From: JAXDBM01 sp964460245
Lineage (GTDB): Bacteria > Desulfobacterota > Syntrophia > Syntrophales > Fen-1087
Length of the DNA: 30,448 nt
Direction of reading: 5' to 3'
Assembly (NCBI GenBank): GCA_964460245.1
Contig: CAYWTL010000022.1
Coordinates: forward strand, 1 to 30,448
In this document: positions 23,496-30,448 of the stretch, one piece after another
Layout: the number at the start of each line of letters is the position of its first letter
Numbering within the stretch: the first letter of the stretch is position 1
Program-made: the position numbers and the translations under genes
The notes under the pieces: model-generated
Database searches by the model: none
Seen by the model: the letters and a program-made list of their open reading frames with translations, nothing else
Told to the model about the DNA's origin: nothing

Positions 23496-24656
23496 ATGGG
23501 AAGAAGTGTAGCGATCGTAGGAACGGGACAGACCTATCACAAGAGCCACCGGCCGGACGTGACGTCGCGGGAGATGATCTACGAGGCCGTCACGGCGGCC
23601 CTGGCGGACGCGGAACTGACCATTCGGGACATCGACGCCATCGTGATCGGTAACATGGACCATTTCGAGTCCATCAACTATGTGGACGCCTACAGCGTCG
23701 AGGGGTCGGGCGCGTTCATGAAGCCCATCATGAAGGTCTCGACGGGCGGCACCACGGGCGCGACGGTGGCGATAGCGGCTTATTATCACGTGGCCTCCGG
23801 GCTCTTTGACCGGGTGCTGGCGATCGGCTTCGAGAAGAACTCGGAGAGCGACACGACCGGGGCCATCATCACCTGCTCCGACGCGATCTGGGACCGTTTC
23901 TCCTATTCGGGGGCGATTCCCAGCCTGGCGACGGAAGCGACGGCCTATATGGAGAAGTACGGGGCGACGCAGGAGGATGCGGCGCTGGTCGGGGAGCGGG
24001 ACCGGAACCATGCCCTGAACAACCCTTACGCGCACCTGCAGCGGCCCCTGACCGTGGCGGACATCATGGCTTCACCCATGCTGGCCTACCCGATCAAGCT
24101 GGGCGACATCTGCCCGCGAAGCGACGGCGCCTGCGCCGTCGTCCTGGCGGCGGACGGAGTCGCCCAGAAGATCGCGAGCAGGCCGGCCTGGTTCAAGGCG
24201 GCGGCGGTGCGTCACACCTATACGTGGTTCGGGGACTCCACGGACTACAACCAGGGACTCGTCTCGATGCAGCGAGCCTCGAAAGACGCCTATCAACAGG
24301 CAGGGATCCGGAACCCCGTGGAGGAGCTCGACGTGGCCGAGCTTTACCTGCCCTACACCTGGGCGGGCCTCAAATGGATCGAGGACATCGGGTTCTGCGG
24401 GCCCGGGGAGGCGGCGCGTTTTGTCGGCGACCGGAACACCCACATGGGAGGCAAGCTCCCGATCAACCCCTCGGGCGGCGTCATCTCCACGAACTGCATC
24501 GGCGCCACGGCGCTGCTGCGGGTGGCGGAGGCGGCGATCCAGGTCATGGGCAAGGGCGGCAACCGGCAGGTGCCGGACGTGAAGAACGCCCTGGCCACGG
24601 GATTCGGCGGCTGCTTCTGGTCGGATGTCGTCATCCTGAGCTCCGAGAGACCATAA
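23496..24656 (+). CDS. Thiolase-like protein B (SCP2-type) lacking catalytic Cys and His
   Basis: 386 residues; GAGGTGA precedes the ATG. It is homologous to protein A along its length (RSVAIVGTGQTYHK, LNNPYAHLQRPLTVADIMAS, GIRNPVEELDVAELYLPY, IGFCGPGEAARFV, LPINPSGG). The nucleophile region is VSTGGTTG (81-88) with Gly85 in place of Cys; the GHPxGATG motif is STNCIGATA, with Asn333 at the His position and a neighbouring Cys334; the HDAF position is YLPYTW. Tyr residues at 284 and 287 fall near the expected active site. It is followed 18 bp later by the second DUF35 gene. It probably forms an A/B heteromer with DUF35; the reaction is unknown. Confidence 0.9.
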   Translation: MGRSVAIVGTGQTYHKSHRPDVTSREMIYEAVTAALADAELTIRDIDAIVIGNMDHFESINYVDAYSVEGSGAFMKPIMKVSTGGTTGATVAIAAYYHVASGLFDRVLAIGFEKNSESDTTGAIITCSDAIWDRFSYSGAIPSLATEATAYMEKYGATQEDAALVGERDRNHALNNPYAHLQRPLTVADIMASPMLAYPIKLGDICPRSDGACAVVLAADGVAQKIASRPAWFKAAAVRHTYTWFGDSTDYNQGLVSMQRASKDAYQQAGIRNPVEELDVAELYLPYTWAGLKWIEDIGFCGPGEAARFVGDRNTHMGGKLPINPSGGVISTNCIGATALLRVAEAAIQVMGKGGNRQVPDVKNALATGFGGCFWSDVVILSSERP

Positions 24657-24674
24657 GGGAAAGGGGGAATCAAC

Positions 24675-25154
24675 ATGTCAACGGAAAATGCGCAAATCGA
24701 GCGGCTGCAGTCAACATTCACGTACCCGATGCCCTACGAGTGGTCGATCGGGCTTTACGGAAGCCGGTTTTTCCATGAGATCATAAAGAACGGGCGTTTC
24801 ATCGGGATCAAATGCGAAGGCTGCGGCAAGGTTTACGTGCCGCCGCGGCGGGTGTGCGGACCCTGCTTTCGCGAACTTCACGAACTGGTGCCGCTGTCGG
24901 ACACAGGGGTGATCACGGCCTTCTCGGTGGTGAACTACCCCTTCATCGATCCGAACACCGGGTCGCAGCGCCCCATTCCCTACACCTACGGCTATATCCA
25001 ACTCGACGGGGCGGACAACATCTTCTCCCACATCATCAACGAGACGGACCTGAGCAAAATCAAGGTGGGCATGAAGGTCCGGGCCGTCTTCCAGGAGCGG
25101 GCGGAGATGAAGGGGAACATCGAAGACATCAAGTATTTCGACATCATCCGATGA
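24675..25154 (+). CDS. DUF35 zinc-ribbon/OB-fold protein, copy 2
   Basis: 159 residues. The zinc-ribbon Cys fall at the same positions as in copy 1 (C47, C50, C61, C64; CEGCGKVYVPPRRVCGPCF), and the OB-fold follows (GVITAFSVVNYPFIDP...IPYTYGYIQLDGADNIFSHII...VRAVFQERAE). Only moderate similarity to copy 1 outside these motifs suggests separate partners. Being next to thiolase-like protein B, it most likely serves the A/B complex as the acyl-CoA-binding subunit. The start is supported by AAAGGGGGAA upstream. Confidence 0.92.
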   Translation: MSTENAQIERLQSTFTYPMPYEWSIGLYGSRFFHEIIKNGRFIGIKCEGCGKVYVPPRRVCGPCFRELHELVPLSDTGVITAFSVVNYPFIDPNTGSQRPIPYTYGYIQLDGADNIFSHIINETDLSKIKVGMKVRAVFQERAEMKGNIEDIKYFDIIR

Positions 25155-25179
25155 AAATACATCAATGGAGGTAGTGCAG

Positions 25180-26313
25180 ATGTTTCAGGAATATTTCAGC
25201 GAGGACCACAGGATCTTCCGCGACAGCGTGCGGAAATTTGTAGAGAAGGAGATCAAGCCCCATGTCGAGGAATGGGAAGAGAAGGAAATTTTCGACATCG
25301 GGCTTTACAAGAAAGCGGGTGACGCGGGTTTCCTGGGTCTGGAGTTCCCCGAGGAATACGGCGGGACACCCTGCGACAAGCTGATGTTCGTCGTTTACGT
25401 GGAAGAGCTGGTCCGCAGCGGCTCCCTGGGTACGGCCATCGGTGTTTCAACGCACCACATTTCCACGCCGCACGTCTTCAAGCTGGGAAGCGAGGAGCAG
25501 AGGCAGCGTTTTGTGGTTCCGGTCCTGCGGGGCGACAAGATATCGGCGCTGGGCGTCACGGAACCCAATGCCGGTTCGGACGTGGCCAACATCGCGACGC
25601 GCGCCGTCCGCAACGGGGACTACTACATCGTGAACGGGGCCAAGACCTTCATCTCGAGCGGCACCCGCGCCAATTTCATCACGACGGCTGTGCGGACGGG
25701 AGGGCCGGGATACAAGGGAGTCAGCCTGATGGTCATCGAGTCCTCCAGTCCGGGTTTTAAGGTGGCCAAGAAAATCCGCAAGATGGGATGGCACGCTTCG
25801 GACACCGCGGAACTGAGTTTTGAAGACTGCAAGGTCCCGGTCGCGAACCTTCTGGGAAAGGAGGGCGACGGCTTCAAGGGTATCATGGTCAATTTCGAGA
25901 ACGAAAGGCTCGAGCTGTCCATCCATGCCCACATGGTCGCCCAGCTTGCCCTGGAGGAATCGATAAAATACGCCAAGGCCCGTGAAGCATTCGGAAAGCC
26001 CATTATCGGTCAGCAGGTCATCATGCACAAGCTGGTGGACATGGCCACCCTGGTCGAAATCTCCAAAGAGTACAATTATCGTGTCGCCGCCATGATGGAC
26101 GCGAAGAAAAATGTCTCGAAGGAGGTTTCCATGGCCAAGAACTTTGCCTGCCAGGCCTGCGACAAGGTGGTCTTCGACGCGGTCCAGATCCACGGCGGCT
26201 ACGGGTATGCAAAAGAGTACCTGGTGGAAAGGCTCTATCGCGACTCGCGCGTGATCAGTATCGGCGGAGGGACCACGGAGATCATGAAAAACGTCATTGG
26301 CAATTTTTTATAG
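25180..26313 (+). CDS. Acyl-CoA dehydrogenase with relocated catalytic Glu (IVD/LCAD type)
   Basis: 377 residues from ATG 25180 (GGAGG nine bases upstream; the ATG at 25165 carries that site). Standard FAD-dependent dehydrogenase: LGLEFPEEYGG, ALGVTEPNAGSDVANI (123-138, FAD/substrate loop), KMGWHASDTAELSFEDC and YAKAREAFGKPI. At the usual base position the protein has IGGGTTE (361-367), with Gly363 in place of Glu. Glu242 in FENERLEL aligns with the helix-G base of isovaleryl-CoA and long-chain acyl-CoA dehydrogenases (LDLERL in human IVD), so it is probably active on a branched or bulky acyl-CoA. It introduces the alpha,beta double bond and passes electrons to ETF, which is not in this window. 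Confidence 0.94.
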   Translation: MFQEYFSEDHRIFRDSVRKFVEKEIKPHVEEWEEKEIFDIGLYKKAGDAGFLGLEFPEEYGGTPCDKLMFVVYVEELVRSGSLGTAIGVSTHHISTPHVFKLGSEEQRQRFVVPVLRGDKISALGVTEPNAGSDVANIATRAVRNGDYYIVNGAKTFISSGTRANFITTAVRTGGPGYKGVSLMVIESSSPGFKVAKKIRKMGWHASDTAELSFEDCKVPVANLLGKEGDGFKGIMVNFENERLELSIHAHMVAQLALEESIKYAKAREAFGKPIIGQQVIMHKLVDMATLVEISKEYNYRVAAMMDAKKNVSKEVSMAKNFACQACDKVVFDAVQIHGGYGYAKEYLVERLYRDSRVISIGGGTTEIMKNVIGNFL

Positions 26314-26381
26314 TCCGGATCGAATCAACACGGAGAGTCAAGGATAAACCGAAGAACAAATCGGAACGAGGAGGAAAAGCA

Positions 26382-27788
26382 ATGTCAGGCAAAACAAAAT
26401 ACGATGTGATCGTAGTGGGCGCCGGGATAGCCGGGCTGGGTGTGGGTGCGATCCTGGCGAAGGAGGGGAAGCAGAAGGTCCTGGTGTTGGACCGCTTCCC
26501 CAAGGCGGGCGGAAGGACGATGAGCTACGACGGCTATCCGGGCAAGGGCTGGCGGGTGGATATCGGGCTCCACCTGGTGGAGTTGGGCGAGAAGGCATCC
26601 GTCACGGAACTCAACGAGCGAGTCGGAAAGAAGGTGGAGTGGGGCCCCTTCAGCAAGACCGTGGACATCTGGGACGGCGAGAAGTTCATGAGTGTTGCGG
26701 ACCTGGTCCCCATGACCAAGGAGGAGAAGGTTGCATTTCGGGACCTACTGCAGAAGATTGCCACGCTCAGCGAAGAGGAGATCGAGAAATGGGACAACCG
26801 CTCCCTCGAGGAATGGATGCACGAGAACGTTCCCCAGGCGGCGGTGCGCGAGCTGCTGACCGATCTCGGCATGATCATGACGACCATTCCCCATGCCATC
26901 GACATGGCGGCCGGGGAAGTCCTCTGGATTGCGAAGCATAATCTCCTCAAGGTCCGTCAGGCGCTGCAGGCCAGTTATCCGATCGACGGGATGGACGGCA
27001 TCACGCGCGGCCTCGTGGAAGTCATTCGGGAGAATGGCGGAGAGATCCGGGTGAACTGCGATGTCCAGGAAATTGTCATTAAAGACAAGAAGGCGATCGG
27101 CGTGAAGGTGCCCGCGAAGAAGCATATCTACGAGGAAGAGTACCGCATGTACGAGACGGAGTTCATCGCCGCCGACCGGGTGGTGTGCGCCCTGCCTATT
27201 TACAAGCTGGCGGAGATTATCGACTTCAAGCCGGAGACCAGCCCGATGCCCCGGTGGTGGGTGAAGCGGATCGAGGACATTCAGTACGAGCGGACGGGGC
27301 TGATCGGATTCGTCTTCGGGACGAAGGAGCCCATCGTGGACCCGGAGAAAAAGGTCTTTTACAGTGCGCTGAAAATGAAGCGCTGCGGGTTTCCCTTCCA
27401 GGCCTGCCCGGTGTCGAATTTCTCCGACGCCGTGGCCCCCAAGGGCAAACAGCTTTTCCACACGGACATCGTGGTGGAGCATGCCCAGGCCGGGGACAAG
27501 TTCGAACGGGAGCGTCTGCTGGCGCTCATGTGGGAGGACATGAAGGAGATGTTCCCCGGTCTCGAGGAGAAACTGGAGTGGCGTCTGCCCTATTATGTGG
27601 ACGGCTGCGACGGCCTGGCCCGCCAGCCGGGGCTGGTGGGGAACTACAAGCCGGGCCTTCAGGCGCCGGGGGTCCCCAATCTGTACTTCGCCGGCGACAC
27701 CTACGTGGGCAGAGGGCTTGCCATCAACGGCGCGTCGTTGAGCGGCATGCTGTGCGCGGACATTATTCTGAAGGACCTGAAAAAATAA
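26382..27788 (+). CDS. CrtI-like NAD(P)/FAD-dependent oxidoreductase
   Basis: 468 residues. N-terminal Rossmann dinucleotide fold VIVVGAGIAGLGVGAILA (GxGxxG at 13-18) followed by the second FAD signature AGGRT (42-46), and a C-terminal FAD motif LYFAGDTYVGRGLAINGASLSG, as in phytoene-desaturase/amine-oxidase relatives. No membrane helix. GAGGAGG precedes the ATG. It lies 68 bp after the acyl-CoA dehydrogenase in the same operon. A role in desaturating or rearranging a ring or chain substrate, or in electron transfer from it, is inferred from context; no substrate can be read from sequence. Confidence 0.88.
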   Translation: MSGKTKYDVIVVGAGIAGLGVGAILAKEGKQKVLVLDRFPKAGGRTMSYDGYPGKGWRVDIGLHLVELGEKASVTELNERVGKKVEWGPFSKTVDIWDGEKFMSVADLVPMTKEEKVAFRDLLQKIATLSEEEIEKWDNRSLEEWMHENVPQAAVRELLTDLGMIMTTIPHAIDMAAGEVLWIAKHNLLKVRQALQASYPIDGMDGITRGLVEVIRENGGEIRVNCDVQEIVIKDKKAIGVKVPAKKHIYEEEYRMYETEFIAADRVVCALPIYKLAEIIDFKPETSPMPRWWVKRIEDIQYERTGLIGFVFGTKEPIVDPEKKVFYSALKMKRCGFPFQACPVSNFSDAVAPKGKQLFHTDIVVEHAQAGDKFERERLLALMWEDMKEMFPGLEEKLEWRLPYYVDGCDGLARQPGLVGNYKPGLQAPGVPNLYFAGDTYVGRGLAINGASLSGMLCADIILKDLKK

Positions 27789-27852
27789 ATGCGGCAGAAA
27801 ACGAGCCGTAAATTGCAATTTATCAAAACAGTCAAAGGAGGAAAAGGATCAG

Positions 27853-29214
27853 ATGGTAAAGACCGATTGGATGTACCACTACAAGAAGAAGCTCTGCACG
27901 GCGGAAGCGGCGGCCCGCGCGGTTTGCGACGACGATTTCATCATGACGCCGCTTTGCCTGGGTCAGCCGAGCACCCTGATTCCGGACGCAATCGCCGACC
28001 GGAAAGATGAGCTCAAGAATGTAGAATGGCGGTGGAATCTGGCAATCCGGCCTTACAAGATGTTCAAGCCGGAATACCGGGGTACCTTTAAAATCACGTC
28101 CGCCTTCACGGGAACCCCCTTCATCCTGTCTCAATTTCAAGGGATAGGTTATGGCAATTACGCGCCGGCAACCGTTTTTACCTCTGAAAAGCAGTGGACA
28201 TACTACCGCAAGCCGGATGTCATCGTCCACATGGTGACGCCGCCGGACAAGGACGGCTTCGTGAATATCGGTCCTGACCTGATGTTCTCCAGGGCGCTGA
28301 TTGAGGGGCGCGCCTCTTCGAGAGGGATCATCGGCGGACCCCGAGTCCTGATCGGAGAAATTAACGACCAGTACATTCCCGTCTGCGGGGACACCAGGCT
28401 GCACGTCTCCAGATTCACGCATATCGTGGAGAATTCCTCGGCACTGCCTGCCTTTCCCTCGCCGGTGCCCAAGGACATTCACAATAAAATGGCCGCCTCC
28501 GTTGTCAGCCTGTTGAGAGACAGAGACAGTATCCAGATCGGGATCGGCGCCGTTCCCATGCTGATTTCCGATCTGATTGCCCATTCGGATCTGAAAGATC
28601 TGGGGCTGTTCACGGAGATGCTGCCGACGGGAGCGCCGGTGTGGCAGGAGAAGGGAATCCTCACCGGGAAATACAAAACGTTCCGTCCCGGGGAAATCTC
28701 GGCCAGTTTTTGCGGTCCGGTGAAAGATCTTTTCGAGTTCGTCAGAAACAACGAGAATATAGGATTTTATGCCGGTAACGTCATGAACAATCCGGCATAC
28801 ATCGGGGCCGAGGAGCAGATGGTCGGCATCAACGGGGCGCTGGAGATCGATCTCGCCGGTCAGGTCGCCTCCCTGACCCTCGGCAACAAAATGGTGTCCG
28901 GGTATGGCGGCCAGTCGGATTTTGCGATGGGGTGTCGCATGTCCCGCTTTGGACGGATGATCATTGTCATGGCATCGTCCACGAAAGACAAAGACGGCAA
29001 TCTGATCAGCCGGATCGTTCCGAATCTCTCGCCGGGCGCCCTGGTCGGGACCCTGGCGGTTCATGTGGACTATGTCGTAACGGAAAACGGCATTGCCGGT
29101 CCGATGGACGGAATGTCCATCGATGAAAGGGCGGAAGCCCTGATCAAGGTGGCCCATCCCAAACTGCAGGATGAGTTGATGAAGGCCGCCAAGGAAAAAG
29201 GCCTTTTCAAATAA
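27853..29214 (+). CDS. Family I CoA-transferase (acetyl-CoA hydrolase/4-hydroxybutyrate CoA-transferase type)
   Basis: 453 residues. The AarC/Cat1/4-hydroxybutyrate CoA-transferase pattern is seen: SIQIGIGAVP (226-235, Gly loop for CoA), LGLFTEMLPTG (250-260) with Glu255 as probable catalytic Glu by analogy with LGIHTEM in 4-hydroxybutyrate CoA-transferase, NGALEIDLAGQV, and GYGGQSDFAMG near the C-terminus. It moves CoA from acetyl-CoA or another acyl-CoA to a carboxylate, saving ATP, which suits an anaerobe activating or releasing an organic acid in this pathway. AAAGGAGG lies 14 bases and AGGA six bases before the ATG. It follows the FAD oxidoreductase by 64 bp. Confidence 0.9.
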   Translation: MVKTDWMYHYKKKLCTAEAAARAVCDDDFIMTPLCLGQPSTLIPDAIADRKDELKNVEWRWNLAIRPYKMFKPEYRGTFKITSAFTGTPFILSQFQGIGYGNYAPATVFTSEKQWTYYRKPDVIVHMVTPPDKDGFVNIGPDLMFSRALIEGRASSRGIIGGPRVLIGEINDQYIPVCGDTRLHVSRFTHIVENSSALPAFPSPVPKDIHNKMAASVVSLLRDRDSIQIGIGAVPMLISDLIAHSDLKDLGLFTEMLPTGAPVWQEKGILTGKYKTFRPGEISASFCGPVKDLFEFVRNNENIGFYAGNVMNNPAYIGAEEQMVGINGALEIDLAGQVASLTLGNKMVSGYGGQSDFAMGCRMSRFGRMIIVMASSTKDKDGNLISRIVPNLSPGALVGTLAVHVDYVVTENGIAGPMDGMSIDERAEALIKVAHPKLQDELMKAAKEKGLFK

Positions 29215-29546
29215 TGGTGCTCGTTTCCCTCCATTGCCCTCGATCGAAGGAAACGGAATCATCATCAACAAATGCCGTAACGCGGACCCCGTAGATGCGG
29301 GGTCCGCACGGCTTGCCCGGGGAAGGGCAGGGGCTTCGGAAACGGGGATTGCAACGAAGACAAGCTGCAAAGCGCTGCGGGCAATCCTTTCATCAGACCG
29401 GCCCCGCCGATCGAGATCGTGGAGAGTGTCAAAAAGGGAATAGCGTATGTGCGCACTTTGAAAACCGCCCGGAAGTTCGGACCTGTCTTCAGGGCCTTCG
29501 TTTGTATGAGGCGTCGTTTTTCAGAAAACGAGGAAAGGCAAGAGCT
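29215..29546 (+). other. 332-bp gap before the hydroxyacyl-CoA dehydrogenase gene
   Basis: No gene seen. It contains a strong hairpin (29282-29307) and, next to the downstream ribosome-binding site, a small stem TCGTTTT-tcag-AAAACGA (29514-29531). The only promoter-like text is weak, and no -24/-12 element was found. The gap is far larger than the others in the operon. Confidence 0.4.
29282..29307 (+). terminator. Strong hairpin between the CoA-transferase and dehydrogenase genes
   Basis: A perfect 10-bp stem GCGGACCCCG/CGGGGTCCGC with loop TAGATG, 68 bases past the CoA-transferase stop. No T-run follows, so it may be a partial terminator or an RNA-stability element that sets the level of the next gene. 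Confidence 0.45.
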
Positions 29547-30401
29547 ATGATCAAAAAACTGTGTGTCATCGGTGCGGGTACAATGGGTGCGGGGATCGCC
29601 CAGGTGGCCGTAGAAAAGGGCATCGAAGTCGCGATGCGGGACGTCGAGGACCGTTTTGTCGAGAAGGGCCTGGGTACGATCCGGAACTTCCTCGGGAAGA
29701 AAGTGGAAAAAGGGAAGCTTTCGGCGGCAGAGCGCGACGCGATCCTGGGGCGGCTCAAGGGAACGACAAGCATGGAGAAGGCCGCCGAGGGGGCGGACAT
29801 GGTGATCGAGGCGGTGATCGAGGACCTGGCCCTCAAGCAGAAAGTCTTTGCGGAGCTGGACCGGCTGTGCGCCCCGAGCGTCATCCTGGCATCCAACACG
29901 TCGACGCTCAGCATCACGAAGATCGCCGCGGCGACGAAGCGACCGGAACGCGTCCTGGGCACCCATTTCTTCAGCCCCGTCCCGGTGATGAGACTTGTCG
30001 AGGTCATCTCGGGGGAGAAGACGGACGAAAAGATCCTGAATGCCGCCCTGGATGTCATGGCCGCCCTGGGCAAGACCGCCATTCGGGCAAAGGATGTCCC
30101 GGGATTCATCGTGAACCGTTTTCTCTGCCTGCTGTACAACGAGGCAGCGGACCAGATTTACAAAGGCTACGCGACGGCACAGGACATCGACCTGGGGCTG
30201 AAGCTGGGTTCCAACCATCCGATGGGCCCTGTGGAGATCATGGACATGGCCGGCGTGGACGTGGTGAACAACGCCCTGAAAGCACTCTATGAGATGACGG
30301 GCGAGGAGCGCTACAAGCCGTCCCCGCTCTTCGACCGGATGATCCGGGAGAACCGCCTGGGCCGAAAGACCGGCCGCGGGTTCTACGAGTACGCAAAATA
30401 G
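29547..30401 (+). CDS. 3-hydroxyacyl-CoA dehydrogenase (3-hydroxybutyryl-CoA dehydrogenase type)
   Basis: 284 residues from ATG 29547 (AGGAAAGG upstream; the frame is open further 5', but that stretch is not protein-like). The length matches monofunctional bacterial enzymes. NAD-binding fold IGAGTMGAGIAQV (GxGxxG at 9-14), the NAD/substrate motif ASNTSTLSI (115-123), catalytic His140 in GTHFFSPVPVMRLVEVI with its partner Glu152, Asn190 in PGFIVNR, and C-terminal GRKTGRGFYEYAK. It oxidises a (3S)-hydroxyacyl-CoA to the 3-oxoacyl-CoA that the thiolase at the head of the operon could cleave. It follows the operon after a 332-bp gap and may be separately controlled. The gene is complete. Confidence 0.94.
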   Translation: MIKKLCVIGAGTMGAGIAQVAVEKGIEVAMRDVEDRFVEKGLGTIRNFLGKKVEKGKLSAAERDAILGRLKGTTSMEKAAEGADMVIEAVIEDLALKQKVFAELDRLCAPSVILASNTSTLSITKIAAATKRPERVLGTHFFSPVPVMRLVEVISGEKTDEKILNAALDVMAALGKTAIRAKDVPGFIVNRFLCLLYNEAADQIYKGYATAQDIDLGLKLGSNHPMGPVEIMDMAGVDVVNNALKALYEMTGEERYKPSPLFDRMIRENRLGRKTGRGFYEYAK

Positions 30402-30448
30402 CATGATTGCGAATCCGCCCCTGTGACAGCGGGTTCCCGTCCGCTCGC

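Noticed and set aside
27832..29370. 512-codon open frame on the minus strand opposite the CoA-transferase
   Set aside because: A codon-bias shadow: the plus-strand gene has full family motifs and a ribosome-binding site, while the antisense product has many Arg/His/Asp and no recognisable pattern. The same holds for the frames opposite the thiolase, DUF35 and dehydrogenase genes.
29215..29546. Second sigma-54 promoter before the hydroxyacyl-CoA dehydrogenase gene
   Set aside because: The best candidate around GGGGATTGCAA has GG and GC at the wrong spacing (eleven bases).
1..30448. CRISPR array, insertion sequence, tRNA or rRNA
   Set aside because: No regularly spaced repeats, transposase motifs, terminal inverted repeats or RNA-gene patterns were seen on either strand; the repeats in the window are in-frame protein repeats or operators.

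Overview
The window (about 57% G+C by eye) looks like chromosomal DNA of an anaerobic Desulfobacterota-type bacterium (Syntrophales-like). Three things point that way: two very large sigma-54 enhancer-binding regulators, diderm envelope genes (PqiABC, several lipoproteins), and a long acyl-CoA catabolism operon built from DUF35/thiolase pairs, an acyl-CoA dehydrogenase and a CoA-transferase. This placement is an inference; there is no rRNA or tRNA to anchor it.

Left part (1-16.5 kb), almost all on the minus strand. In transcription order from the right: a 1033-residue secreted repeat protein (16476-13375) and a CsgG-like lipoprotein with fibronectin-III-like domains (13280-11427); a possible small membrane protein and dinB (11327-10020) behind a promoter with an 18-bp palindrome between its -35 and -10 boxes; the overlapping pqiA-pqiB-pqiC set (9287-5769); an alpha/beta-hydrolase lipoprotein (5668-4340); a GAF-GAF-PAS-PAS sigma-54 activator (4210-1292) with a good terminator; a small ABM-fold protein (1015-692); and the start of a periplasmic sulfatase that runs off the window (515-1). 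The plus strand here carries only a cupin (9717-10025) and a possible 56-codon ORF that overlaps it. A 74-bp stretch after the hydrolase stop is a clear ungapped copy of the 3' end of the ABM gene, a relic of an old duplication.

Right part (17-30.4 kb). A 1050-residue TPR-GAF-AAA+-Fis sigma-54 activator (20373-17221, minus) is divergent from a nine-gene plus-strand cluster: thiolase, DUF35, two thiolase-like proteins, a second DUF35, acyl-CoA dehydrogenase, CrtI-like FAD oxidoreductase, family I CoA-transferase and, after a 332-bp gap, 3-hydroxyacyl-CoA dehydrogenase. The divergent region holds a near-consensus -24/-12 promoter and, about 110-120 bp upstream of the predicted start site, nested inverted repeats built on TTGACA. 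This is the expected layout for an enhancer-activated catabolic operon.

The most unusual point is that the two thiolase-like proteins have lost the nucleophilic Cys and both active-site His positions, yet sit between two DUF35 acyl-CoA-binding partners. They are probably a heteromeric non-thiolase C-C lyase (retro-aldol-like) or a scaffold, beside one thiolase with an intact active site. A plausible scheme is CoA transfer to an organic acid, dehydrogenation, hydration (no hydratase seen here), 3-hydroxyacyl oxidation, and thiolytic and/or aldol cleavage.
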